Source: Salinisphaera sp. LB1
Lineage (GTDB): Bacteria > Pseudomonadota > Gammaproteobacteria > Nevskiales > Salinisphaeraceae
Assembly (NCBI RefSeq): GCF_003177035.1
Contig: NZ_CP029488.1
Span: forward strand, 3,416,501 to 3,480,500
DNA length: 64,000 nucleotides
Direction of reading: 5' to 3'
Made by a program: the position numbers and the translations under genes
Shown: positions 29,522 to 37,341 of the stretch, piece after piece
How the letters are laid out: every line of letters begins with the position of its first letter
Numbering within the stretch: position 1 is the first letter of the stretch
The notes under the pieces: model-generated
Told to the model about the DNA's origin: nothing
What the model saw: the letters and a program-made list of their open reading frames with translations, nothing else
The model's database searches: none

Positions 29522-31123
29522 ATGACCGTATCGCGACGACACTTTCTCATCATGAGCGCCGCGGGCGCGACCACGGCCGGGATCGGACTGCCGATATCCG
29601 GTGCCGCCGCCGATCGCAAGGCGCTGTCCATGGATCCGCGCACACTTGCGCCGTTCGTCGACCCGCTGCCGATTCCGCCGAAAGCCTCGCCGACGCGACA
29701 ATGGCCACTTCCGGACGCGAACGGCCGGCGCATACCGCACTACCGCGTGGACATGAACGAGGCCGAGGTCCAAGTCCATCGGGATATGAAACCGACGCGC
29801 ATGTGGACCTACGATGGCAGCCATCCGGGACCAACGTTCGATACCGTTTCCGGCCAACCGTTATCGGTCGAGTGGGTCAACAATCTGCCGTCCGAACATT
29901 TTCTGCCGGTCGACTACACGATCTGCGGAATAAAACCCGGTGCGCAGAGCGTGCGCAACGTGGTGCATGTTCACGGAGGCCGTACGCCCGCGGCCAGCGA
30001 TGGCTATCCGGAGGACTGGTATCCGCCCGGCAAGTCGGCCACTTCTCACTATCCGAATGGGCAGGCGGCCACCACGCTCTGGTATCACGATCATGCGATG
30101 GGCGTGTCCCGACTCAATCACTACGCAGGGATGATGGGGGCGTTTCTCATCCGCGATGAACACGAGGCGTCGCTGGCTCTGCCCAACGGCGACCAGGAAA
30201 TACCGCTGATCATTTGCGATCGCTATTTCAGCCCGGAAGGCCAGCTTTACTACCCGACCTCCGGCATTCCCGGCCATCCGTGGATCTCGGAATTCCGTGG
30301 CAACGCGATCATGATCAACGGCAAGCTCTATCCGTATCTGGATGTGGAGCCGCGCAGGTATCGCCTGCGTCTGGTCAACGGCTCGAACCAGCGCTTTCTG
30401 CGCCTGGCGCTTTCCGGCCACAGGCCATTCCATCAGATCGGCAGCGATCAGGGGCTGCTCGCCTCGCCGGTGGCGATGAAGCAGCTCCTGCTGGCACCGG
30501 CCGAGCGTGCCGACCTGATCGTCGATTTCTCGGATTGGTCACATCAGCGATTGACGCTCACCAACGACGGCCACGACGTGATGCAGTTCCGTGTCGGCGG
30601 CAAGCAGCACGTAGACCGCTCGCGGGTGCCGCAGATACTGAGCTGGGTGCCGCGGATTCCGGAGTCGCAGGCGGTACGTACGCGCCATCTCACGCTCAAT
30701 GACTACAAGCGCCCAAGTGGCGATTCCATGCTCATGCTGCTCAACGGCACACGCTGGTATGCCGAGCCGACCGAAGACCCGGAACTGGGCAGCACCGAGA
30801 TCTGGAACCTGGTGAATCTCACCGAGGACACGCACCCGATTCATCTGCATCTGGTGCGCTTCCAGGTGCTCGATCGGCGACCGATCGACATGTTCATGTA
30901 CGAAAACGAGAAGACGCTGCGCTATCTCGGCAAGGCGCAGGCGCCGCAAGTCAATGAAATGGGGTGGAAGGACGTCATTCAGGCCTATCCGGGGGCGGTG
31001 ACCCGCATCATCGTGCCCTTCGACGGTTATCCGGGCCGTTACGTCTGGCATTGTCACATTTGGGAGCACGCGGCGAACGAAATGATGCGCCCCTATGTGG
31101 TGCGACCGCGTGGCCGTGCCTGA
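29522..31123 (+). CDS. Tat-exported multicopper oxidase (CotA/bilirubin-oxidase-like)
   Basis: About 533 aa. AGGG seven bases upstream favours ATG 29522 over 29519. A twin-arginine signal (SRRHFLIMSAAGA) is at the N-terminus, so folded export is expected. All four copper motifs are present: VVHVHGG, WYHDHAMG, HPIHLHLV and HCHIWEHAANEMM, the last giving a type-1 site with a Met axial ligand. The overall order matches the three-domain CotA/bilirubin-oxidase group. Likely activity is oxidation of phenolics, metals or tetrapyrroles with O2; the substrate is unresolved. It follows the phospholipase gene by 110 bp and ends at a strong hairpin. Confidence 0.92.
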   Translation: MTVSRRHFLIMSAAGATTAGIGLPISGAAADRKALSMDPRTLAPFVDPLPIPPKASPTRQWPLPDANGRRIPHYRVDMNEAEVQVHRDMKPTRMWTYDGSHPGPTFDTVSGQPLSVEWVNNLPSEHFLPVDYTICGIKPGAQSVRNVVHVHGGRTPAASDGYPEDWYPPGKSATSHYPNGQAATTLWYHDHAMGVSRLNHYAGMMGAFLIRDEHEASLALPNGDQEIPLIICDRYFSPEGQLYYPTSGIPGHPWISEFRGNAIMINGKLYPYLDVEPRRYRLRLVNGSNQRFLRLALSGHRPFHQIGSDQGLLASPVAMKQLLLAPAERADLIVDFSDWSHQRLTLTNDGHDVMQFRVGGKQHVDRSRVPQILSWVPRIPESQAVRTRHLTLNDYKRPSGDSMLMLLNGTRWYAEPTEDPELGSTEIWNLVNLTEDTHPIHLHLVRFQVLDRRPIDMFMYENEKTLRYLGKAQAPQVNEMGWKDVIQAYPGAVTRIIVPFDGYPGRYVWHCHIWEHAANEMMRPYVVRPRGRA

Positions 31124-31169
31124 ATAAGGTCTATGCCGACAGGCGCGTGATCGTTACGGTCGATGGTAC

Positions 31170-31194
31170 GCGGCCCGACGTGAAGTCGGGCCGC
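31170..31194. terminator. Hairpin between multicopper oxidase and satP
   Basis: Perfect 10-bp stem GCGGCCCGAC / GTCGGGCCGC with loop GTGAA, between two convergent genes. No marked U-tract follows, only GCTATTGTC on the plus strand, so termination efficiency is uncertain. Confidence 0.6.
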
Positions 31195-31208
31195 GCTATT
31201 GTCACGGG

Positions 31209-31793
31209 TCAGTCGCGAGCCCCTACGGGCACCACGACGCGCCCGAAAGTCGCATTGGTGACTTCGGCGAAGCTGGTGTACATCGCCGACGCCCCGCACA
31301 GGATACCAACGTAACCGCCGAGGGCGCCGATGGTGCCGGCGCCGAAGGCATCCCCGATCCCGAGCAGGGCGAACGTGATCCACAGGGTCAGAAACACGAA
31401 CCACAGCGCGCGGTTCAGACGAAATGTGGCGATCCACATATAGAATGTGAATACGCCCCAAAGCAGAAGGGCGACACCGATGGTTGGCCCGGCCTTGCTC
31501 AGGTCGAGCAAGCCGTTGCCTGCAAACAGAAGCAGGATGGCGAACCACCACCAGAAGGCGCCATAGCTGAGAAACGCGACCATCCCGAAAGTGTTACCGG
31601 TGCGGAATTCGAGCAGGCCCGCGATGAGCTGTATGAGGCCGCCGTAGGCCAGAGCCAGCGGTATGACGACGGCCTCGCCGCCGCTCGGCAGAATATGCGC
31701 ATTGATAAGGCTGAGCAACACGGTAGTCAGCCCGAAGCCGACGAGCCCGAGCGGCCCCGGATTGGCCAAGGGTTTGATCTGTGTATCCGACAT
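31209..31793 (-). CDS. satP: GPR1/FUN34/YaaH (SatP) acetate/succinate transporter
   Basis: Inner-membrane protein of about 194 aa with six hydrophobic helices. The family signature NPGPLGLVGFGLTT starts helix 1, and FRTGNTFGMVAFLSYGAFWW contains the conserved motif. Members import acetate and succinate with protons. ATG 31793 is preceded by an excellent ribosome site (GGGAGGAG). The gene is monocistronic, convergent with the multicopper oxidase gene; a hairpin lies between them. Confidence 0.93.
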   Translation of the reverse strand: MSDTQIKPLANPGPLGLVGFGLTTVLLSLINAHILPSGGEAVVIPLALAYGGLIQLIAGLLEFRTGNTFGMVAFLSYGAFWWWFAILLLFAGNGLLDLSKAGPTIGVALLLWGVFTFYMWIATFRLNRALWFVFLTLWITFALLGIGDAFGAGTIGALGGYVGILCGASAMYTSFAEVTNATFGRVVVPVGARD

Positions 31794-32124
31794 AGTTTTC
31801 TCCTCCCTGATTGGAATTGTGGCGATCGGAAGATTCAAGATTAGCAGTAGAACTCGAGGAAAAGATGACTACTTTGGTTGCACACAATACGACGCGCCCG
31901 TAAAACAAGGATTGGCTGCACTTGCAAAGTGTAGTGTTTCGGAAAAACGCGGCATAGGGTGGCTCCGAGCCCGGTGCCGCGCGCACGAAATACGACTTGG
32001 GTTAGCAAGGCCATTAGGGCGGGAAAAATTTCCGATGACCCGAAACATCGGGGAAAGCCTGTCATGACAACACACGCCGGTCGGCATGCGGCAGTCGCGA
32101 GTCGTTTCTGATTCGATTGGCTAA
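31794..32124. other. Intergenic stretch upstream of satP
   Basis: About 330 bp containing the satP leader on the minus strand. It is more AT-rich than its surroundings. I see no gene and no confident promoter here; a small RNA unit starts at 32125 on the other strand. Confidence 0.5.
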
Positions 32125-32153
32125 TTGCGAAACGTAGGAATCTGGCTAATAAT
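32125..32153 (+). promoter_or_regulatory. Sigma-70-type promoter for the small RNA candidate
   Basis: TTGCGA (32125-32130), a 17-nt spacer, and AATAAT (32148-32153). The predicted start is near 32160, which coincides with the base of the first hairpin of the downstream RNA. No ribosome site or start codon follows within the unit. Confidence 0.6.
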
Positions 32154-32159
32154 ACTCCC

Positions 32160-32331
32160 TAGACGAACTGGTTTAGCTCAGTTTCGTCTATTGTCCTGGC
32201 ATTCTATTTGCTTGTAGCCAGGCTGCAACGTGTGCTGACGGCGTGCGGCGTTTGGCCCATTGGGCTGAACGGCCGTCAGTAAGCGGTTTGTGACGTGCTG
32301 GCGGCTTCCTGTCCCGGAAGCCGCCTTTTTT
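32160..32331 (+). ncRNA. Candidate orphan small RNA (about 170 nt)
   Basis: A free-standing transcription unit between satP and the monooxygenase gene. It holds four stems: TAGACGAACTG / CAGTTTCGTCTA (32160-32191), CCTGGC / GCCAGG (32195-32222), CTGACGGC / GCCGTCAG with an inner GGCCC / GGGCT stem (32235-32279), and a terminator hairpin (32300-32331). It has its own promoter and terminator and no plausible reading frame. It does not match tmRNA, 4.5S, RNase P or the single long hairpin of 6S RNA as I know them, and it lacks the repeated GGA motifs of CsrB/RsmZ. Identity unknown. Confidence 0.6.
32300..32331 (+). terminator. Intrinsic terminator of the small RNA candidate
   Basis: Ten-base stem GGCGGCTTCC / GGAAGCCGCC with a short TGTCCC loop followed by six T. 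It is one of the strongest plus-strand terminators in the window, and no protein gene ends before it on that strand for over a kilobase. Confidence 0.9.
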
Positions 32332-32510
32332 ATGTCGGGCGTAACGTGCCGAGTCACACGACTGTTTCAGCTTTCGTTGTTGCGTTCATGATATCGCCAA
32401 GTAGCTGAACGTGGCCTTGCGGACATCGGGCCTCTCTCGTGCCCGGCAATGGAGCAGGGCGGCGCGGAGCGTGCGCCGCGCGGCGCCTCGGCGGGATAGG
32501 CCCGGCGCAC

Positions 32511-32813
32511 TCATCCCTTCACGAAAAAACGAACCACCGGGGCAGAGGCCAAAAGCGGGGCGGTGCTGTCCTTGAATGGCTGGTAGTGCGGCATGCGCGT
32601 GTGTGCATCAAACGCCGCCCGGTCGGTATAGGCTTCGTGCAATACCACCACATTCCCGCCGTCCTGGGGGACGAGTACGTCGAACTGATGACAACCCGTC
32701 TCGTTGGCCAGGGATTGCCGGGCGTCTTCGTGGGCATGCTCGAGGAAGGCCTCGCGCTGGCCGGATTTGACTGTGAATTCGGCGATGACGACGAAACCGA
32801 ACGGGTCACTCAT
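32511..32813 (-). CDS. Antibiotic biosynthesis monooxygenase (ABM) family protein
   Basis: Small cytoplasmic ferredoxin-like-fold protein of 100 aa. The ABM pattern is VVIAEFTVKSGQREAFLEHA, then NETGCHQFDVLVPQD, and VVLHEAYTDRAAFDAHTRMP. Relatives such as YgiN are quinol monooxygenases or heme-degrading enzymes. No cofactor motif is diagnostic, so substrate is unknown. It is divergent from the Fe-alcohol dehydrogenase gene, with about 150 bp between the two starts. Confidence 0.85.
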   Translation of the reverse strand: MSDPFGFVVIAEFTVKSGQREAFLEHAHEDARQSLANETGCHQFDVLVPQDGGNVVVLHEAYTDRAAFDAHTRMPHYQPFKDSTAPLLASAPVVRFFVKG

Positions 32814-32961
32814 GACTGTATCCTTGTGGTTTGGCGCGAGGCGCCGAATGTAACGAATGGGCAGGGGTCGGTCTTGTCGTCTTGACCCAGCGGGGCGCGG
32901 CGCCTACAACAGACGACACCGGTCCGGCCGCCCACGGGCCGCCATAATGGAGGAGCTCGAC

Positions 32962-34146
32962 ATGTCCCACAACATTCTCATGCCGCGGATCATGGAGGTC
33001 GGCGGCGGTGCACTCGACCGGCTGCCGGACGTGCTTGCCGCGCTCGATGTGGGGCGGCCTCTGATCGTCTCCGATCGCATGATGATGGAGCTGGGCTACG
33101 TCGACCGCGTGCGCGAATTGCTTGCCGCCGCCGCCATGCCGTCGCAGGTGTTCGCCGATACGGTTCCCGAGCCCACCGAACGCTCGATCATGGCTGGCGT
33201 CGAGGCCATGACACGCGGCCTGGACGATGGCCGGGCCTTCGACAGTGTCATCGCCATCGGTGGCGGCAGCCCGATCGATTCGGCCAAGGCGATCGGCGTG
33301 CTGGCACACTTCGGCGGCGAGATACGCGACTATCAGTTTCCCAGGCAAGCTGAGCGCGCAGGCCTACCGCTGATCGCCGTGCCCACCACCGCGGGTACCG
33401 GTTCGGAATGCACGCGCTTCACCATCATCACCGACGACACGGTGGACGAGAAAATGCTCTGTGTGGGGATCGGCTTCATGCCGACCGCGGCCATCGTGGA
33501 CTACGAGCTGAGTCTGTCCGTGCCGCCGCGGGTCACGGCCGACACCGGCATCGATGCGCTCACGCACGCCATCGAAGCCTATGTCAGCCGCAAGGCAAAC
33601 GGGTTCTCGGATCACCAAGCGTTGGCCGCGATGCGTTTGATTGCGCCCAATCTGCGCTCGGTCTACCACCACCCGGACGACCGCGCCGCCCGCGAGGCCA
33701 TGATGCTGGGCGCCAGCCTGGCCGGCCTCGCGTTTTCCAGTGCATCGGTGGCACTGGTTCATGGCATGAGCCGCCCGATCGGCGCGTTCTTTCATGTGCC
33801 CCACGGCATGTCCAATGCCATGCTGCTGCCCGCGGTGACCCGTTTTTCGCTCGACAACGCTCCGGCCCGCTATGCCCGCTGCGCGCGTAGCATGGGCATC
33901 GCCAGCGAATCCAACACGGATACGGCGGCCGTGCACTTGTTGATCAAGGAACTGAGCGCGCTCAATCGTGAACTCGAAGTCCCCACGCCGGGCGAGTTCG
34001 GAATCGATCCGGAACACTGGCGTAGCGCACTCCCCACCATGGCGGAACAGGCCCTGGCTTCCGGTTCTCCCGGCAATAATCCGCGCGTACCGGAGGCCGG
34101 CGAGATCATCGAACTTTACGAACAGGTCTGGCAATCCGTGTCATAG
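32962..34146 (+). CDS. Iron-containing alcohol dehydrogenase
   Basis: NAD(P)-dependent dehydrogenase of about 394 aa. The family signatures are IAIGGGSPIDSAKAIG (nucleotide binding), PTTAGTGSECTRFTII, and the metal-binding His run ALTHAIEAYVS, VHGMSRPIGAFFHVPHGMSNA. ATG 32962 has a strong ribosome site (GGAGGAG) six bases upstream. Members act on small alcohols, lactaldehyde or 1,3-propanediol; specificity is not evident. It stands alone on the plus strand. Confidence 0.93.
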   Translation: MSHNILMPRIMEVGGGALDRLPDVLAALDVGRPLIVSDRMMMELGYVDRVRELLAAAAMPSQVFADTVPEPTERSIMAGVEAMTRGLDDGRAFDSVIAIGGGSPIDSAKAIGVLAHFGGEIRDYQFPRQAERAGLPLIAVPTTAGTGSECTRFTIITDDTVDEKMLCVGIGFMPTAAIVDYELSLSVPPRVTADTGIDALTHAIEAYVSRKANGFSDHQALAAMRLIAPNLRSVYHHPDDRAAREAMMLGASLAGLAFSSASVALVHGMSRPIGAFFHVPHGMSNAMLLPAVTRFSLDNAPARYARCARSMGIASESNTDTAAVHLLIKELSALNRELEVPTPGEFGIDPEHWRSALPTMAEQALASGSPGNNPRVPEAGEIIELYEQVWQSVS

Positions 34147-34336
34147 CGCGCCGTAAAACAGGCACGCGCCGGATTGGTGCCGACATCGGCTTCTTATCAT
34201 CGTGACATGAGGTCCCGCGTCAGGAACTGTTGTGGCGGGATACGCAAGATGGGGCCGCGTGGCACCGCCCGGTTGCCTGGGCTTGTGGTCGGGCAGCCAT
34301 CGCGCGAGCTTGCGTGACAGGCCTCCGGCACGCGCC

Positions 34337-35374
34337 TCAGACTGCGCTTGGTCGCCGGGCAAGCGCGGACCAAAGTGAAGAACGGTGTGAAAGCGCATGC
34401 CAGCTGCCGGTCAGTAGTGGGCGAGACAACGGCGCGCGTACCAACCGCCACAAACCGGCCCGGCGATTGGCCGCATGCCAGCACACGCCGGCCCAGAACA
34501 CGGCGAGCACACCCGAAAATTCGGGCTCGGGGTACAGGCGCTTTTGCCGATTCGCATCTTTAAGTCGCTGCAGCCATCGCTCGGCCCAATCGATGTAGAT
34601 CGAGTCGGCGCGTTCGCCGCCTTTGCCGAGGCGGCGTAGGTGATAATGTCGCTCGAGGTCGGCGGTGCAAAAATCGATACCCAGAGCCTCTAGCTGCGCG
34701 GCAAAAATCTGGCAGCGATAATGGCGATCCTGGGCGACATGCTTCGCGGTCGCTTGCGCTGGATGCTGGCGCCGATCGACCAGAAGACAGGGCAAGCCAG
34801 CCAGCGGATGATCCGCTGCAATGCGTGCCCACAGATCATAGTCTGACCCCACGGCCAGTGATTCGCGATGTGGGTAGGCGCGAAGAATCTCGCTGCGTGC
34901 CATCGCGGCGGAATTCTCGATGCCCGACCGGAAAAGCCGCTCGGCGGCGATCTGGCGCGACCCCGTCGGCTTCCGCTTGACCCGCTTCAGCCGGCGCCCA
35001 TCGGCATCGATCCAGCCGATCCACGCGCCCACTGCTGCATGCTCCGGATGCGCGTCCAGGAATCGCGCCTGACGTGCCAGGCGTTCCGGCCGGGCCAGAT
35101 CATCGCTGTCGAGAAACGCAATGTAATGCCCCGACGCCTCGGCGATACCACGGTTACGCGCGACCGCGATCCCCTGGTTGCCGTGTCCGGTGATGATTCG
35201 GATCCGGGGATCGTCAATCGCTGCCGCGCGTGCCACGCTGTCGTCCGTCGAGCCGTCGTCGACGACCAGGATTTCGAATGCGGGCGCATCGCGCTGGTCG
35301 AGAACGCTTCGGATCGCGTCGACGATATAGTGGGCCCGGTTGTACACCGGGATGATGACGGATATTTCGGTCAT
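34337..35374 (-). CDS. Family 2 glycosyltransferase
   Basis: GT-A fold glycosyltransferase of about 345 aa. The start SVIIPVYNRAHYIVDAIRSV, the nucleotide-binding EILVVDDGSTDDS, and the metal-binding DSDD in YIAFLDSDDLARP are clear. The RNRGIAEASG motif precedes it. ATG 35374 is used; a TTG 24 bp upstream is an alternative. The C-terminal 80 residues are Arg/Trp/Leu-rich and lack a clear membrane domain. It is divergent from the ThuA-like gene and close to the Kdo hydroxylase, suggesting a role in envelope polysaccharide. Acceptor and donor are unknown. Confidence 0.9.
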   Translation of the reverse strand: MTEISVIIPVYNRAHYIVDAIRSVLDQRDAPAFEILVVDDGSTDDSVARAAAIDDPRIRIITGHGNQGIAVARNRGIAEASGHYIAFLDSDDLARPERLARQARFLDAHPEHAAVGAWIGWIDADGRRLKRVKRKPTGSRQIAAERLFRSGIENSAAMARSEILRAYPHRESLAVGSDYDLWARIAADHPLAGLPCLLVDRRQHPAQATAKHVAQDRHYRCQIFAAQLEALGIDFCTADLERHYHLRRLGKGGERADSIYIDWAERWLQRLKDANRQKRLYPEPEFSGVLAVFWAGVCWHAANRRAGLWRLVRAPLSRPLLTGSWHALSHRSSLWSALARRPSAV

Positions 35375-35498
35375 CGGCTCTTCTGAGTTGGTGGTCAAAA
35401 AAACGCGCCTGTCACGCGGGGCGCCGACAATGGGCGGCTATACCCGCCCCGCGACCCATGCGGCATCAACACAGTGCCGCCGACAAGAGGATAGAAAC

Positions 35499-36362
35499 TT
35501 GACGGATCATGGCAACGGTGAAACACGCATTGTACTGGTTGCGGGCGCGGTGCGCTCGGCGGGCGTGGCGGGCCATCATGACTACGCCGGGGGCTGCCGT
35601 CTCCTCGCCACGCTGTTGAATCGAGTGCCCGGTGTGTCGTGCGTTGTTGCCGATCAGGGCTGGCCGGATGATGAAAGCGTACTGACTGAGGCCAGCGCCG
35701 TCGCCTTCTACGACAATGGCGGTGGCAAGCAGGGCTTTCTCGCCGATGAAACCCGCCGCGCGCGCCTGTTGGCGCTTGCATCGCGCGGCTGCGGCCTGGC
35801 GCTACTTCATCAGGCTGCCGGTTTCCCGCAGGAATACGTGAGCCTGGGGCAGCAGTTGTTCGGCGGCGTTTACGTGGCCGGCGAATCGGGCCGGGGGCAC
35901 TGGAAAAGTCGCCACCAGGATTTTCCGCGACATCCGATTACACAAGACCTCAGGCCCTGGACGATGCGTGACGGTTGGCTCAATGACATCCGGTTCGCCA
36001 TCGACACCGAGAACGCGGTCACGCCGTTGCTCTGGTCCGACAAGCAGCATGCCGGCGACGCGGCCGGCGGATCGGCGGCCGTGGTCAGCTGGGCCTTTGC
36101 GCCGCCCGCACGGGGCCGTGCATTCGTGTTCACGGGTGGCGACAACCATCGTATCTGGCAGGAAGATTCAGTACGGCGCCTGATTGCCAGCGGTCTGCTC
36201 TGGAGTGCCGGCGCGACCGTGCCGCGCTCGCATGAATGGAGCGCCATGAGCTCCGCCGATGTCTTGGCCTATCAAACCCCGAGAACCTCGCCGATCCCAC
36301 GCGCCCTCAAGTCCTTCGGGCGGCGCGTGCGCCGCACCCTCAGCGGGCGGCGCAAGTGGTAG
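35499..36362 (+). CDS. ThuA-like (class-I glutamine-amidotransferase-fold) protein
   Basis: About 287 aa from TTG 35499, chosen because AAGAGG lies eight bases upstream and the ThuA core begins right after (IVLVAGAVRSAGVAGHHDY). Further features are AVAFYDNGGG, LASRGCGLALLHQAAGFPQ, and the end of the domain VVSWAFAPPARGRAFVFTGG followed by DNHRIWQED. ThuA domains occur in sugar-metabolism proteins such as trehalose utilisation ThuA. The Arg-rich tail (about 265-287) is unusual. No enzyme activity can be assigned. It converges with the Kdo hydroxylase gene, with 15 bp between stops. Confidence 0.78.
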   Translation: MTDHGNGETRIVLVAGAVRSAGVAGHHDYAGGCRLLATLLNRVPGVSCVVADQGWPDDESVLTEASAVAFYDNGGGKQGFLADETRRARLLALASRGCGLALLHQAAGFPQEYVSLGQQLFGGVYVAGESGRGHWKSRHQDFPRHPITQDLRPWTMRDGWLNDIRFAIDTENAVTPLLWSDKQHAGDAAGGSAAVVSWAFAPPARGRAFVFTGGDNHRIWQEDSVRRLIASGLLWSAGATVPRSHEWSAMSSADVLAYQTPRTSPIPRALKSFGRRVRRTLSGRRKW

Positions 36363-36377
36363 CCGGCACAGCCGGAC

Positions 36378-37289
36378 TCACGCAGAGGACCGCAACGACC
36401 GGCCGGTGAGTCGCTCAAGAATATGCAGCGATGACCGGTCGGGGTCGGCCATGATCTCATCGGGCACGAAGAACGTTTGATCCAGCGAATGCTGGCCGGA
36501 TACGGCGCCGTGCAGTACGAGGTCGGTCAACGCAATCCAGGCGGTGCCCGCCGGAAAATCCACGACTTTCTGTGGCGCTTGCGCCTGGTATTCGGCATCG
36601 CGCTTGACCTGCGACCGAATATCTTCCATCAACAGATCGTAGGGCGTGCGATGGCCTTTCGTGATGCCGAAGCGCGCCAGCAGTTTTTCCAGCGCGCCGT
36701 CCTGTTTCGGGCGTGCGCTGGCTACGTAGCGCCGGGCAAAGGGCTCGAAGGTTTCACCCACCCGCCAGGTGCGAACACGCGCCTCCGGGTTGATGTTGCA
36801 GAACACCCGCAGCATGCTCTGGCCGCCGGTCGGCCGGCCGTAGCTCGCATCCACATGCAGGCCCTGCGTCGCCGCGCGTTCGCAAGGGCGATACGTGGTG
36901 CGATCACGCACGATGCCCGCCTGGTATGCCGGAAACAGGCGATGGATCAGGTCCGTGGACCACTGGGCGTAACGATCGAGCAGGGCGGTCAGCTGGGGAC
37001 GCTGGCGTGCACGGATGCGCGAGCGTTCCAATCGCCCGGTTTCGGGGTTGTAGATGATCGTGGGCCGCCCGTTCTGGCTGCGCTTCTCCGCCTTGGTCGG
37101 CAGCGTGACGCTGGCGTCCGAGACGAAGCGAAATTCCGCGTCACTCAGCGTGAACGCCGGTTGGGGCAGGTAGATGATGCCGCCATTCTCGAGGGTGTCG
37201 ATCGCCTCGGCACGGATATCCTCCCGCTCCAGCGTGGTGATGTCGGCTAATTCCAGTATGTTCGCAATCTCGCCGGTATAGGTCGTCAT
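36378..37289 (-). CDS. kdoO: Kdo hydroxylase-type Fe(II)/2-oxoglutarate dioxygenase
   Basis: About 303 aa, resembling KdoO, which hydroxylates Kdo at C-3 to give Ko in lipopolysaccharide of Burkholderia and Yersinia. Diagnostic stretches are LHVDASYGRPTGGQSMLRVF, the RVRTWRVGE segment, and the C-terminal LVLHGAVSGQHSLDQTFFV. The H-x-D (LHVDAS) and the later His provide the iron triad. ATG 37289 is used; the frame continues upstream without support. It is downstream of a sugar-transfer ATP-grasp gene on the same strand (52-bp gap) and near a GT2 gene, consistent with an outer-envelope modification group. Confidence 0.88.
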   Translation of the reverse strand: MTTYTGEIANILELADITTLEREDIRAEAIDTLENGGIIYLPQPAFTLSDAEFRFVSDASVTLPTKAEKRSQNGRPTIIYNPETGRLERSRIRARQRPQLTALLDRYAQWSTDLIHRLFPAYQAGIVRDRTTYRPCERAATQGLHVDASYGRPTGGQSMLRVFCNINPEARVRTWRVGETFEPFARRYVASARPKQDGALEKLLARFGITKGHRTPYDLLMEDIRSQVKRDAEYQAQAPQKVVDFPAGTAWIALTDLVLHGAVSGQHSLDQTFFVPDEIMADPDRSSLHILERLTGRSLRSSA

Positions 37290-37341
37290 TGGGGCAGTAT
37301 CCTGTCGGGGCGCGGTGTGATGAGCAGCAGATCGAGGCGGA

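Noticed and set aside
32160-32331. 6S RNA, tmRNA or CsrB-type RNA
   Set aside because: There is no single long hairpin as in 6S RNA, no tRNA-like acceptor as in tmRNA, and only isolated GGA motifs, so I leave the RNA unnamed.
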